64,000 nucleotides of DNA from Paucibacter sp. B2R-40 (GCF_025717555.1 NZ_JAJIRP010000001.1:558001-622000); one strand, 5' to 3'. Positions 1-8,408 are shown, numbered from the stretch's first letter. Translations and numbers: made by a program. Notes: generated from the sequence alone by a model not told the origin.

Positions 1-1
1 T

Positions 2-838
2 GACGGCGCCGCTGAAATTGGCGGTCAGTTCAATATGGCGCGGCAGATCCCGGGCAAGGAGGAGTTCGCCGAGACGCTGCGTTATTTCCGCCGCCGCATC
101 GAGATCACCGGCGTGCATTTGCATCTGCAAGAGCGCGTGGCGGCCGATACCTTGCTAGGTTTCGACGAGGTCTTGCTGGCGACCGGCGTGACACCGCGCG
201 ACCCGCGCATCAAAGGCCAGGCCGAGGGCGAAGCGCGGGGTCAGGTCTTGAGCTATATCGATGTCTTGCGGCACAAGAAGCCGGTCGGCCCGCGCGTGGC
301 CATCGTCGGCGCCGGCGGCATCGGCTTTGATGTGGCCGAATATCTGGCCGAGCAGGGCGCTGAAGCAGGTCATTCGCTGACCCTGAATCCGCCCGCCTGG
401 CGGCGTGAATGGGGGGTCGGCGACCCCAGCTTTGCGCGCGCCGGCCTGGTGACGCCGGAACCGGCCAGCTCAGCCCGCATCATCTCCTTGCTGCAGCGCA
501 AGCAGGGCAAGCCCGGTGCCGGTCTGGGCAAGACCACCGGCTGGATACACCGGGCGGCGTTGAAGATGAAGCAGGTCGAGATGCTGGCCGGAGTCAACTA
601 CGAAGAAATCACCGACGAGGGCCTGTGGATCAGCTATGACAAAGGCCGTGTTGATAAGCAGCTGATTGCCTGCGACAGCATCATCTTGTGTGCCGGCCAG
701 GAGCCCTTGCGCGAGCTCGAGGCACCTCTGCGTGCGGCAGGCGCACGCGTGCATTTGCTCGGCGGCGCCTTCGAGGCCGGCGAATTGGACGCCAAGCGTG
801 CAATATTGCAGGGAACCCAGCTTGGCTGCCTGCTGTAA
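2..838 (+). CDS. fadH: 2,4-dienoyl-CoA reductase (NADPH), C-terminal part
   Basis: This is the last roughly 278 codons of an old-yellow-enzyme-family 2,4-dienoyl-CoA reductase. The frame is open from base 2, so the start lies outside the window. What remains is the dinucleotide-binding half: DEVLLATG, then the Rossmann motif IVGAGGIGFDVAEYL, then SIILCAGQEP before the C-terminus. The N-terminal FMN barrel and the Fe-S cysteines would lie upstream and cannot be checked. In this family the enzyme removes the 2,4-diene formed when unsaturated fatty acids are beta-oxidised. No partner gene follows directly. Confidence is high for the family; function is taken from the visible half only. Confidence 0.85.
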   Translation, partial: DGAAEIGGQFNMARQIPGKEEFAETLRYFRRRIEITGVHLHLQERVAADTLLGFDEVLLATGVTPRDPRIKGQAEGEARGQVLSYIDVLRHKKPVGPRVAIVGAGGIGFDVAEYLAEQGAEAGHSLTLNPPAWRREWGVGDPSFARAGLVTPEPASSARIISLLQRKQGKPGAGLGKTTGWIHRAALKMKQVEMLAGVNYEEITDEGLWISYDKGRVDKQLIACDSIILCAGQEPLRELEAPLRAAGARVHLLGGAFEAGELDAKRAILQGTQLGCLL

Positions 839-1009
839 ACCCTAGCCGGGCTCAAGCTGGCCCCGACACTACCGAAACGACGAGAACGAGGGGACACCGG
901 TCGCAGCCAAGCGTGCGGGGGTGGACTTGGAAATCTACAAAAGCAGGGCACGGCAGGCCGGCTCACAAAGTCGACCTGTCTGGGCTTTAGCAAATAGTTT
1001 TGGTAGCCG

Positions 1010-3337
1010 ATGAACAACATCTTTCACCGCTTGATGAGGGCCGTGGCCGCTTGCGCTGCCTGCGCCGCGCTATGGGGCGGGGCACCGGTCAGGGCCGCTG
1101 GCGAGCATGCATCGGGGACTGTTGGCGTGGATCTGCGCGACCCGATGTTCTGGTTGATCGCCTTCAGCCTGCTCGGCGCCGTGGCCATGGGTCTGGTGCT
1201 GGCGCTGGTGCATTCGCAGCGCTTGCGCTTGCGCCAGCGTCGCAGTGAATTGCTGCGGGTGCGACGCGAGCGCAGCAAGCTCAGCGCGCTGCTCAATGCC
1301 ATTCCCGACCCGGTCTACTTCAAGGACGCGAACGGCGCCTACGAAGGCTGCAATCCGGCCTTCGAGCGTTGCACCGGCTTGCTGGAGGCGCAGCTGTTGG
1401 GTCGCCGTGATGATCAGGTAGAGCATCGTCCGGCCTGGAGTGACGCTTTGGCCGGGGCCGGCGGCGCAACTCAGCGCACGCTGGCCTGGGTGACGCAGCC
1501 GGACGGCGAACGCGCTTGCCTGGATGTGGCGCAAGCCCTGGTGTTCGACGAGGGCCTGTGCCTGGGCCAGATCGGCGTTGCTCGCGACGTCACCGCGCTG
1601 CGCGAGGTGACGACCAAGCTGCACCGGGCGGTGACCGTGTTCGAACATTGCGGCGAGGGCATCATGATGATGGACGCCGATCTGTTGATCCGCGACGTCA
1701 ACCCGGCGCTCAGCGCCATCACCGGCTATGCCTGCGATGAGTTGCTGGGCACCATGCCCAATTACCTCCAACTCGGCGAGCAAGGGGCCGAGCTCTTGAA
1801 AGAGTTGTGGGCCGATGTCGGCGCCAAGGGCAAATGGAGCGGCGAGTTGGTGGATCGTCACAAGGACGGCAGCTGCGTGCCGCTTTGGGTGACCATCGTC
1901 AGCGTGCCGGCGCCCGAGCACGGCGGCGAGCCGCATTACCTGGCGGTGCTGACCGACATTTCGCGCATCAAGCAGACCGAGGCCGAACTGCTGCATCAAA
2001 AGCTGCATGATCGCTTGACCGGCCTGCCCAACCTCGCCTTGTTGCGCGACCGGATCGAGCGTCAAGTCGGCCTAGCCCAGCGCGACCAGACTCGCGTGGC
2101 GGTGTTGTATGTGGATCTGGACGGCTTCCGTGAGGTCAATGACATCGCAGGCCATGCGGCGGGTGACGCGGTGCTGAAGGCCGCCGCCGCGCGTTTTGTC
2201 AATGTGGTGCGGGCCAGCGACTCGGTGGCCCGCGTTGGTGCGGATGAGTTCGTCATCGTGCTGTCCGGCCTGGTGGATGAAGAAACCGCCATGCGTCTGG
2301 GAGAGCGCCTGATCGACGCGATGCGCGAGCCTATCTTCGACGGCGCCAGCGATATCAGCAAACGCTTCAATCTGGGCGCCAGCATAGGGCTGGCGCTGTT
2401 CCCGACTGACGGCGTGACGGTGGACGATTTGCTGCGCAACTCCGAGGCGGCGATGGTGCGCGCCAAAGTTCATGCTCGCAACAGTGTGCAGGCTTACCGG
2501 CCGGAGCTGACGCAGGCGGTCAAGCAGCGCTTTGAGCTGACCCATGCGCTGCGCCATGCCAATGAAGCGGCGCAGTTCCGGCTCGAATATCAGCCGCAGG
2601 TGCGGTTGTCGGACGGGGCGCTGATCGGCGCCGAGGCGCTGTTGCGCTGGCGCCATCCGACCCGTGGGCCGATCTCGCCCCTGGAGTTCATCCCATTGGC
2701 CGAAGAAACCGGTTTGATCATCCCGATCGGCCGCTGGGTCTTGGAGACCGCTTGCGCGCAGGCCGCGCGCTGGCAAGGTGTGGCGGGCAAGCCGCAGCAA
2801 GTCGCGGTCAATGTGTCGGCACGGCAGTTGCGCCAGGCCGACTTCATTCAAACCGTAGATTTCATTCTGGCCGAGACCGGCTGCCCGGCCCATGCGTTGG
2901 AACTCGAAGTAACCGAAAGTCTGCTGCTCGAGGATGCCGAGGGCGCGATCGAACTGCTGGGTGCCTTGAAGTCGCGCGGCGTGCGGGTGGCGATTGACGA
3001 CTTTGGCACCGGGTATTCCTCGTTGTCTTATCTGCGCCGCATGCCGGTCAACACGCTGAAGATCGACCGCAGCTTTGTCTCCGAGCTGGGTCAGGACGCC
3101 AACGTCGCCGCGATTGCCCGCACCGTCATCGTGCTGGCGCGCAGCCTGCATCTGGATGTCTTGGCCGAGGGCGTGGAGACGGCCGAGCAGGCCGCCTGGT
3201 TGCAGCGCGAAGGTTGCGACTGGGCGCAAGGTTGGTATTACGGCCGACCGATGCCGGCCGAGGACTTCGTCGTTATTCCGCAGGTCTTGCCGGCGGGGCC
3301 GAAGTTGGCGGTGGTGAAGCGGCTGCAGCTGGCTTGA
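1010..3337 (+). CDS. Membrane PAS-PAS-GGDEF-EAL protein, probable c-di-GMP phosphodiesterase
   Basis: A 775-residue signalling protein. An export-like N-terminus (about 1-30) and a membrane helix (about 46-66) leave a very short periplasmic part. Two PAS domains follow (about 85-200 and 205-330), then GGDEF (about 330-490) and EAL (about 510-765). The GGDEF signature is degenerate (GADEF), so cyclase activity is doubtful. The EAL domain keeps its catalytic set: EALLRW, NVSARQL, EVTES, IDDFGTGYSS, LKIDRSF, AEGVET and the final AQGWYYGRP. It should therefore hydrolyse c-di-GMP, with the GGDEF domain perhaps acting as a GTP-binding regulator. The ATG at 1010 is preceded by a weak GGTAG. The 171-base leader holds no gene. 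PPK2 follows 38 bases later. Confidence 0.9.
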   Translation: MNNIFHRLMRAVAACAACAALWGGAPVRAAGEHASGTVGVDLRDPMFWLIAFSLLGAVAMGLVLALVHSQRLRLRQRRSELLRVRRERSKLSALLNAIPDPVYFKDANGAYEGCNPAFERCTGLLEAQLLGRRDDQVEHRPAWSDALAGAGGATQRTLAWVTQPDGERACLDVAQALVFDEGLCLGQIGVARDVTALREVTTKLHRAVTVFEHCGEGIMMMDADLLIRDVNPALSAITGYACDELLGTMPNYLQLGEQGAELLKELWADVGAKGKWSGELVDRHKDGSCVPLWVTIVSVPAPEHGGEPHYLAVLTDISRIKQTEAELLHQKLHDRLTGLPNLALLRDRIERQVGLAQRDQTRVAVLYVDLDGFREVNDIAGHAAGDAVLKAAAARFVNVVRASDSVARVGADEFVIVLSGLVDEETAMRLGERLIDAMREPIFDGASDISKRFNLGASIGLALFPTDGVTVDDLLRNSEAAMVRAKVHARNSVQAYRPELTQAVKQRFELTHALRHANEAAQFRLEYQPQVRLSDGALIGAEALLRWRHPTRGPISPLEFIPLAEETGLIIPIGRWVLETACAQAARWQGVAGKPQQVAVNVSARQLRQADFIQTVDFILAETGCPAHALELEVTESLLLEDAEGAIELLGALKSRGVRVAIDDFGTGYSSLSYLRRMPVNTLKIDRSFVSELGQDANVAAIARTVIVLARSLHLDVLAEGVETAEQAAWLQREGCDWAQGWYYGRPMPAEDFVVIPQVLPAGPKLAVVKRLQLA

Positions 3338-3375
3338 TTCATCATCTTGTCATGCGGCGCTGGCAGGCTGCTGAA

Positions 3376-4305
3376 ATGACGAGTAAAACACCCCAGCAAG
3401 AAGCCGCAGAACAAGCCGAGATGATGCAGCGCATGCAGGCCGATCTGATCGACAGCTATGACGAAGAGCTGGAGATGGAGATCGATGACCGCGCTTTTGA
3501 CGAGGGCGGCGGCGCCTTCAGCGCCGAGCAGCGGGCCCAGCGCCGCGCCTATTTCAAAGAGCTGTTCCGCTTGCAGGGCGAGTTGGTTAAGCTGCAGGAC
3601 TGGGTGGTGGCGACCAAGCACAAGGCGGTGATCATTTTTGAGGGCCGCGACGCGGCCGGCAAGGGCGGCGTCATCAAGCGCATCACCCAGCGCCTGAACC
3701 CGCGTGTTTGCCGCGTGGCGGCGCTGCCGGCGCCGAACGACCGCGAGCGCACGCAGTGGTACTTTCAGCGCTATATCTCGCACTTGCCTGCAGGCGGCGA
3801 GATCGTCCTGTTTGACCGCAGCTGGTACAACCGCGCCGGCGTCGAGCGGGTGATGGGCTTTTGCTCGGACGACGAGTACGAAGAGTTCTTCCGTTCGGTG
3901 CCCGAGTTCGAAAAGATGCTGGTGCGCGCCGGCATCCAGGTCATCAAATACTGGTTCTCGATCACCGACGAGGAGCAGCACACGCGCTTCCTCGGGCGCA
4001 TTCACGACCCGCTCAAGCAGTGGAAGCTGAGTCCTATGGATCTGGAGTCGCGCCGCCGCTGGGAGGATTACACCAAGGTCAAAGAGACCATGATGGAGCG
4101 CACCCATATCGAGGAAGCGCCTTGGTGGGTGGTGCAGGCGGTCGACAAAAAGAAGGCGCGGCTCAACTGCATGGCGCATCTGCTGGCGCAAATGCCCTAC
4201 CACGAGGTCGAACATGCGCCGGTCACGCTGCCGCCGCGTGAGCGCCATGAGGACTACGCGCGCCAGCCGGTACCGCCGGAAATGGTGGTTCCCGAGATTT
4301 ATTGA
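3376..4305 (+). CDS. ppk2: Polyphosphate kinase 2 (PPK2 family)
   Basis: A 309-residue PPK2-type kinase that transfers phosphate between polyphosphate and nucleoside di- or monophosphates in the cytosol. It shows the Walker A-like FEGRDAAGKGG, the lid-side KRITQRLNPR, the Walker B-like LFDRSWYNRAGVE and the family block SPMDLESRRRWEDYTK. The N-terminal 60 residues are acidic and helical (MMQRMQADLIDSYDEE). The ATG at 3376 is chosen because the frame upstream of it runs back into the preceding EAL gene. The spacing of 38 bases suggests co-transcription with that gene. Which nucleotide it prefers cannot be read from the sequence. Confidence 0.93.
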   Translation: MTSKTPQQEAAEQAEMMQRMQADLIDSYDEELEMEIDDRAFDEGGGAFSAEQRAQRRAYFKELFRLQGELVKLQDWVVATKHKAVIIFEGRDAAGKGGVIKRITQRLNPRVCRVAALPAPNDRERTQWYFQRYISHLPAGGEIVLFDRSWYNRAGVERVMGFCSDDEYEEFFRSVPEFEKMLVRAGIQVIKYWFSITDEEQHTRFLGRIHDPLKQWKLSPMDLESRRRWEDYTKVKETMMERTHIEEAPWWVVQAVDKKKARLNCMAHLLAQMPYHEVEHAPVTLPPRERHEDYARQPVPPEMVVPEIY

Positions 4306-4352
4306 ACGGAATGCGGCAAGCGCCTGTCATCTGCTGCCGCTAGCATGGTGGC

Positions 4353-5135
4353 ATGTCTTTGTTCAGCATGTCATCCGTTCCCAATGCCGTTCCTGCGTCG
4401 CCGTTTTGGCAGCTGCTGACCCGCCTCGGTGAAATTCAAATTCTGCTGCCCTTGGCGCTGCTGTGCGCGCTGTGGTTGTGGCGCCAGTCCGTGTCGAGTC
4501 AAACCCCGCAGCAGGCACGCTTGGCCGGTCGTTGGATGCTCTGCTTGGGGGCGGCCATCGCCCTGACCGCCGCCAGCAAACTGGCCTTTTTCGGCTGGGG
4601 TTGGGGTATCGCGGCTTGGGATTTCACCGGAATTTCAGGCCACGCGATGGCCTCTGCGGCAGTGCTGCCGCTCTTGGCTTGGTGTGCTTTTTTGGGTGCA
4701 TCGCCGCGGTTGCGCCGCCTCGGCGTGGCGCTCGGCTTTGCCCTGGCAGCTTTGATTGCCTACTCTAGACTCAAGGTGGGCGCACACTCACCTGCTGAGT
4801 CTATGGCCGGCTTTTTTGTGGGTGGACTGGCCAGTTTGCTGAGCCTGCAACTGCTGCCGCGCGAGCAGCCCTGTATTGCCCCGCCTGTCAATGCCCCGCC
4901 ACTATGGCTGCCGGTCGGCTTGCTGGCCGCCTTGCTCTTGATGCCGGTCGGCGCGCCGAAATCGCGCAGCCATGATTGGGTGATTCAACTCTCCTTGCGG
5001 ATGTCGGGTCGTACGCAGCCCTTTGTGCGGGGCGATCTGCACCGGCCGCAGCTTACTGCCGTCAGTGCCGAGTCACCGCGCCGCCCAGCACCCGTGCCCA
5101 AAGCTGCTGCACAGTGGGGTCCAACTCCTCGGTGA
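4353..5135 (+). CDS. PAP2-family membrane phosphatase
   Basis: A 260-residue multi-pass membrane protein with a type 2 phosphatidic acid phosphatase core. The visible motifs are ISGHAM, carrying the catalytic histidine region of the PSGH block, and SRLKVGAHSPAE, matching SRxxxxxHxxxD but with Glu in place of the final Asp. The usual first motif, KxxxxxxRP, is not evident. Hydrophobic segments lie at about 23-40, 60-80, 95-140 and 185-200. Members dephosphorylate lipid phosphates or undecaprenyl pyrophosphate; the substrate here is unknown. The proline-rich last 40 residues overlap a small reverse-strand gene. The start at 4353 lies 47 bases after PPK2. Confidence 0.75.
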   Translation: MSLFSMSSVPNAVPASPFWQLLTRLGEIQILLPLALLCALWLWRQSVSSQTPQQARLAGRWMLCLGAAIALTAASKLAFFGWGWGIAAWDFTGISGHAMASAAVLPLLAWCAFLGASPRLRRLGVALGFALAALIAYSRLKVGAHSPAESMAGFFVGGLASLLSLQLLPREQPCIAPPVNAPPLWLPVGLLAALLLMPVGAPKSRSHDWVIQLSLRMSGRTQPFVRGDLHRPQLTAVSAESPRRPAPVPKAAAQWGPTPR

Positions 5136-5280
5136 CGCTCAGGCCGTGGCTGAGCTCAAAACTGGAGTCAAAGTAGCCGCAAGCACCGCGGACCGGTTCG
5201 GGGTTCAGGAACACGAGGCAAGCTTGTTGATTCTCGCTTGAAGCGACGATTGCGATCGAGTTAGCGGCCTGGACTTGCAT
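5062..5280 (-). CDS. Small hypothetical protein, 72 residues
   Basis: I do not recognise this protein. It reads MQVQAANSIAIVASS at the start, has LVFLNPEPVRGACGYFD in the middle, and ends VLGGAVTRH. There is no signal peptide or membrane segment. A GGAG ribosome site sits seven bases before the ATG (reverse strand, ATG at 5280), and composition is protein-like throughout. That is why I prefer it to the longer upstream frame, which reads like non-coding sequence. It is convergent with the PAP2 gene and overlaps its last 74 bases, so one of the two may end differently than drawn. Confidence 0.45.
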   Translation of the reverse strand: MQVQAANSIAIVASSENQQACLVFLNPEPVRGACGYFDSSFELSHGLSVTEELDPTVQQLWARVLGGAVTRH

Positions 5281-5591
5281 TTTGGACTCCGTATCTGGGG
5301 AAGGGCGGGGGTAGCTGCTGATGCAGTGCAGCAATATTCGGCGTTGTGGGGGCCGATTCCCATCCAACTGAAGGAGGAATCCGGGTGATTCGAGGGGGGA
5401 TATGGGGGTGACGTATCCCCCAAAAGGGCGGTGCGCGGCCTTGGCCGGGCATGGCAATCGCTGCCTGTTTGAGCTCAATCCAAAGCCGGCAAAGTGACCA
5501 GGGTGGGAGCTTCAGCGCTATGGCCCACGATATTGCGGGTAGATCAACGCAGAACTTCAGTTTCGCAACTGATTGGCAGGCAAGGCCTCGT
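5281..5591. other. Intergenic stretch without a convincing gene
   Basis: About 310 bases between two small minus-strand reading frames. Open frames exist on both strands, but none has protein-like composition with a ribosome site. The stretch is less GC-rich than its surroundings. It may be the worn edge of the arsenic region that follows. Confidence 0.5.
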
Positions 5592-5864
5592 TCAATCCAT
5601 GGACTTGATGAGTGCCGCCAATCGAGCAATTTCTACAGGCTCCTCGGCTTGAAGCGCAAGGACTGCATAGCGCACCGCCAATACAACCTGCCCATCCATC
5701 ACCGTGATCGGCAACGAATCCTGACCGGAGCGCTCCACTTGCGCCCAGGCCGTTTGCTCAATCGATATCGGCCGATGCCGATGCCAGCCTGGCGTCAAAG
5801 TCTTGGCCGCACACACCGCTAATGCAGCACACTGCGGGGTTAGAAAAGTCTGAATTGCAGGTAT
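5592..5864 (-). CDS. Hypothetical protein with an apparent non-standard start
   Basis: An open frame of about 90 codons that I do not recognise. It reads PAIQTFLTPQCAALAV near the front and ends RLAALIKSMD; codon use looks coding for its whole length. There is no ATG. A strong AAGGAG (fwd 5871-5876, reverse strand) sits six bases before an ATA codon at 5864, and the protein-like sequence begins exactly there. The first conventional alternative is a GTG at 5816, which would give 74 residues and leave conserved-looking sequence untranslated. It may be a gene using ATA, a gene whose start codon has mutated, or a fragment. Confidence 0.35.
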   Translation of the reverse strand: MPAIQTFLTPQCAALAVCAAKTLTPGWHRHRPISIEQTAWAQVERSGQDSLPITVMDGQVVLAVRYAVLALQAEEPVEIARLAALIKSMD

Positions 5865-5946
5865 GTCGGACTCCTTGGTTTGAACCTGTCTTCAGATGGA
5901 TACAAGCTTGACGCGAAGTGCGGATCGCGACATACGCTGTATCAAC

Positions 5947-5966
5947 TATTCCAATGTTGTGGAATA
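5947..5966 (+). promoter_or_regulatory. ArsR operator palindrome
   Basis: A perfect 7-base inverted repeat, TATTCCA-ATGTTG-TGGAATA, lies just ahead of arsR. Arm and spacer sizes fit a dimeric ArsR/SmtB-family repressor. It swallows the upstream in-frame ATG at 5954, so the arsR start must be the ATG at 5975. Autorepression released by As(III) is the usual logic for this family. Confidence 0.7.
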
Positions 5967-5974
5967 ATTGTTTA

Positions 5975-6298
5975 ATGGAAGAGCAACAAATCATCCGCTC
6001 CCTCGCAGCTCTGGCGCAAACCCATCGGCTCAAGGTGTTTCGCCTGCTTGTCGTGGCGGGTCAACAGGGCTTGACGCCAGGCAGTCTCGCTGAAGCCTTG
6101 GAATTGCCGCCGGCAACCCTTTCCTTTCACCTGAAGGAATTGACCAATGCCGGCATGGTGACCCAGGAGCGCGTAAGCCGGAATATGGTCTATCGCGCTG
6201 CGTTTGAGCACATGAACGCCTTGCTGGCCTACCTCACGGACAACTGCTGCCAAGGGGAGGCATGCATGCCAGCCTCGGCAACGGTCTGTGCCTGCTGA
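5975..6298 (+). CDS. arsR: ArsR/SmtB-family arsenic-responsive repressor
   Basis: A 107-residue winged-helix repressor. The HTH spans about 33-60 (GSLAEALELPPATLSFHLKEL), followed by the wing GMVTQERVSRNMVYR. It has no cysteine in the HTH, unlike plasmid R773-type ArsR. Instead the C-terminus is cysteine-rich: C91-C92, C97, C105 and C107. This resembles the C-terminal CC...C As(III) site described for the Acidithiobacillus type, so metalloid sensing probably happens there. The palindrome at 5947-5966 is the likely operator. It is the first gene of the arsR-arsC-aqpS-arsH operon; arsC starts 152 bases later. Confidence 0.9.
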   Translation: MEEQQIIRSLAALAQTHRLKVFRLLVVAGQQGLTPGSLAEALELPPATLSFHLKELTNAGMVTQERVSRNMVYRAAFEHMNALLAYLTDNCCQGEACMPASATVCAC

Positions 6299-6450
6299 GT
6301 GTTGTCCACTTCCGAAAAGGATTGCCGTGCAGTGGCACTCGAGCGCCAGACCGGGCTGATGAACTTGCTACCCCTGACGACCCAGGTCAAGATGGCGCTG
6401 CAGTAGGCTGTGCGCGACATCGGCCAAGCCTGATTACCCGAGCTCCAACC

Positions 6451-6963
6451 ATGACGACCAACGTACTCATTCTCTGCACCCACAACTCCGCCCGCAGCGT
6501 CCTCAGTGAGGGCATGCTGAACCATTGGGCCAAGAAGCTTGGCAAAGACTTGCGCGCCTTCAGCGCCGGCAGCGCCCCGAGCGGCCGACTGAACCCCTTC
6601 GCTCTGCAAGCGCTGACCCATGCCGGCATCGACGTGTCCGGCTACCGCAGCAAAAGCTGGGACGAGTTCACGACGCCTGAAGCACCACCGCTGTCCATCG
6701 TCATCACGGTATGTGACAGCGCGGCTGCTGAAACCTGTCCGGTCTTCTTTGGTGGGAATGAGAGTGGGGCCCCGCCGGTCAAGGTGCATTGGGGCTACCC
6801 CGACCCGTCTAACGCCGAGGGTGGCGATGAAGGCAAGCGCCGCGCTTTCGAGTTGACGCGCCAGGCCATTGGCTATCGCATGCTGCAGCTTCTGCAGTTG
6901 CCGCTCGAATCGATGGGCAAGCAAGAGCTTCTCGCCGCGCTCAACGCCATTTCCGCCACCTGA
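6451..6963 (+). CDS. arsC: Arsenate reductase, low-molecular-weight phosphatase fold
   Basis: A 170-residue reductase that converts arsenate to arsenite. The P-loop is C9-THNSARS, the variant common in proteobacterial ArsC. Downstream C88 (TVCDS) and C96 (TCPVFF) complete a three-cysteine relay like that of the thioredoxin-coupled family. WGYPDPS and the C-terminal helix fit the family length. The ATG at 6451 is chosen because the sequence upstream does not align with ArsC and would overlap arsR. aqpS begins ten bases after its stop, so the two are probably co-transcribed. Confidence 0.93.
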   Translation: MTTNVLILCTHNSARSVLSEGMLNHWAKKLGKDLRAFSAGSAPSGRLNPFALQALTHAGIDVSGYRSKSWDEFTTPEAPPLSIVITVCDSAAAETCPVFFGGNESGAPPVKVHWGYPDPSNAEGGDEGKRRAFELTRQAIGYRMLQLLQLPLESMGKQELLAALNAISAT

Positions 6964-6973
6964 AGTGATCCCC

Positions 6974-7684
6974 ATGACTGTTGGAACTCCGCAGAAGTTG
7001 TTGGCCGAAGCCCTGGGCACGGCCTTGTTGCTGACCGTCGTGATTGGCTCAGGCATCATGGCCGAGCGCTTATCGGGCGGCAATGTGGCTATCGCCTTGC
7101 TGGCGAACACCCTTGCGACCGTGTGTGGCCTCTACATCCTGATTCAAGTATTCGGTCCGATCAGCGGCGCGCACTTCAATCCGGCCGTGTCTTTGGTGAT
7201 GGCCGCGCGCGGCGAGTTGCCCAAGGGTCTTCTTGCTCCCTATATCGCCATGCAGTTGCTTGGCGCCATGCTGGGTGCCTGGCTGGCACATGCGATGTTC
7301 GATATGAACATCCTGCAGTTCTCGACCAAGCTGCGCACGGGTAACGGCCAATGGATTGCCGAGGGTGTCGCCACTTTCGGCTTGCTGCTGGTCATTCTGC
7401 GTGCGCCGGCCGGCCGCGCATCGACCATGGTGGCGGCCTATATCGGTGCCGCCTACTGGTTCACGGCCTCGACCTCCTTCGCCAATCCGGCTGCCGTCTT
7501 TGGCCGCATGTTCAGCGACAGCTTTGCCGGTATCGCGCCAGCGAGCGCGCCAGGCTTTGTTTTCGCGCAACTGGTCGGGGCAGGCATTGCGGTGGGCGTC
7601 CACCACGTGCTGTCGCCCAAGGCGGCGAACGCCAAGGCCCATGAGTCTGCTGCGGGCACTTCGTCAAAGGCACGTCATGTCTGA
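6974..7684 (+). CDS. aqpS: Aquaglyceroporin-type arsenite channel (AqpS-like)
   Basis: A 236-residue six-helix MIP-family channel. The two half-helix motifs are visible: HFNPAVSL at about 70 and [16 protein letters not shown] at about 170. Sitting between arsC and arsH, it matches the AqpS arrangement known from Sinorhizobium, where arsenite made inside the cell leaves passively through the channel. No Acr3 or ArsB pump is present in the window, so this is the only visible exit route. The start at 6974 lies ten bases after arsC; its 3' end overlaps arsH by eight bases. Confidence 0.85.
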   Translation: MTVGTPQKLLAEALGTALLLTVVIGSGIMAERLSGGNVAIALLANTLATVCGLYILIQVFGPISGAHFNPAVSLVMAARGELPKGLLAPYIAMQLLGAMLGAWLAHAMFDMNILQFSTKLRTGNGQWIAEGVATFGLLLVILRAPAGRASTMVAAYIGAAYWFTASTSFANPAAVFGRMFSDSFAGIAPASAPGFVFAQLVGAGIAVGVHHVLSPKAANAKAHESAAGTSSKARHV

Positions 7685-8408
7685 GCCACTGTTTCCAGAG
7701 GCCACGTTTCCGGCTCTCGACGCTGAGCTGTTTGACGTGCCCACGCAGGAGCGTCTGGCGAACCCCTCGCCTTCGCAGCAGCGGCCTCGCTTCCTGTTGC
7801 TCTATGGCTCTCTGCGCGAGCACTCCTACAGCCGCTTGCTGAGCTTTGAGGCCGCACGCCTGTTGGAAGCCATGGGTGGCGAGGTGCGCATCTTCGACCC
7901 CATGGACCTGCCTTTGCCGGACGGTGCGCCGGACAGCCATCCGAAGGTCCAGGAGTTGCGCCAGCTGGCCATCTGGGCCGAAGGCATGGTCTGGTGTTCG
8001 CCGGAGCGCCATGGCGCGATGACCGGCGTGATGAAGTCTCAGATCGACTGGATTCCACTGGCCTCCGGCGCCGTTCGGCCCACACAGGGCAAGACCTTGG
8101 CGCTGCTGCAGGTGTCGGGCGGCTCGCAGTCCTTCAATGCCGTGAACCAGATGCGCGTGCTGGGTCGCTGGATGCGCATGCTGACGATTCCAAATCAGTC
8201 ATCGGTGCCCAAGGCCTTCGCCGAGTTCACCGAAGAAGGCCGGATGAAGCCTTCCGCGTTCTATGACCGTGTCGTCGACGTCATGGAAGAGCTGTTCAAG
8301 TTCACGCTGCTCACGCGCGACCTCGGCCCTTACCTGGTCGACCGCTACAGCGAGCGCAAGGAAAGCGCCGAGGAACTGTCCAAGCGAGTGAACCAGCGCG
8401 CCATTTGA
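7677..8408 (+). CDS. arsH: ArsH, NADPH-dependent FMN oxidoreductase
   Basis: A 243-residue flavodoxin-like protein. The phosphate-binding loop is [14 protein letters not shown] (about 40-53). The ArsH-specific [20 protein letters not shown] follows at about 102-121, and [14 protein letters not shown] at about 145. Members oxidise organoarsenicals or act as NADPH:FMN/quinone reductases in arsenic-stressed cells. The ATG at 7677 lies inside the end of aqpS, an overlap of eight bases that implies translational coupling. It is the last gene of the arsenic operon; no clear terminator follows in the 186 bases before the next gene. Confidence 0.94.
   Translation: MSEPLFPEATFPALDAELFDVPTQERLANPSPSQQRPRFLLLYGSLREHSYSRLLSFEAARLLEAMGGEVRIFDPMDLPLPDGAPDSHPKVQELRQLAIWAEGMVWCSPERHGAMTGVMKSQIDWIPLASGAVRPTQGKTLALLQVSGGSQSFNAVNQMRVLGRWMRMLTIPNQSSVPKAFAEFTEEGRMKPSAFYDRVVDVMEELFKFTLLTRDLGPYLVDRYSERKESAEELSKRVNQRAI

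Noticed and set aside
839-1009. Possible c-di-GMP riboswitch ahead of the PAS-GGDEF-EAL gene
   Set aside because: The leader has GC-rich pairing potential, but I could not fit the conserved core of a GEMM-type riboswitch to it.
5954-5974. Alternative arsR start at the ATG at 5954
   Set aside because: This ATG lies inside the palindromic operator, and the HTH does not need the seven extra residues.
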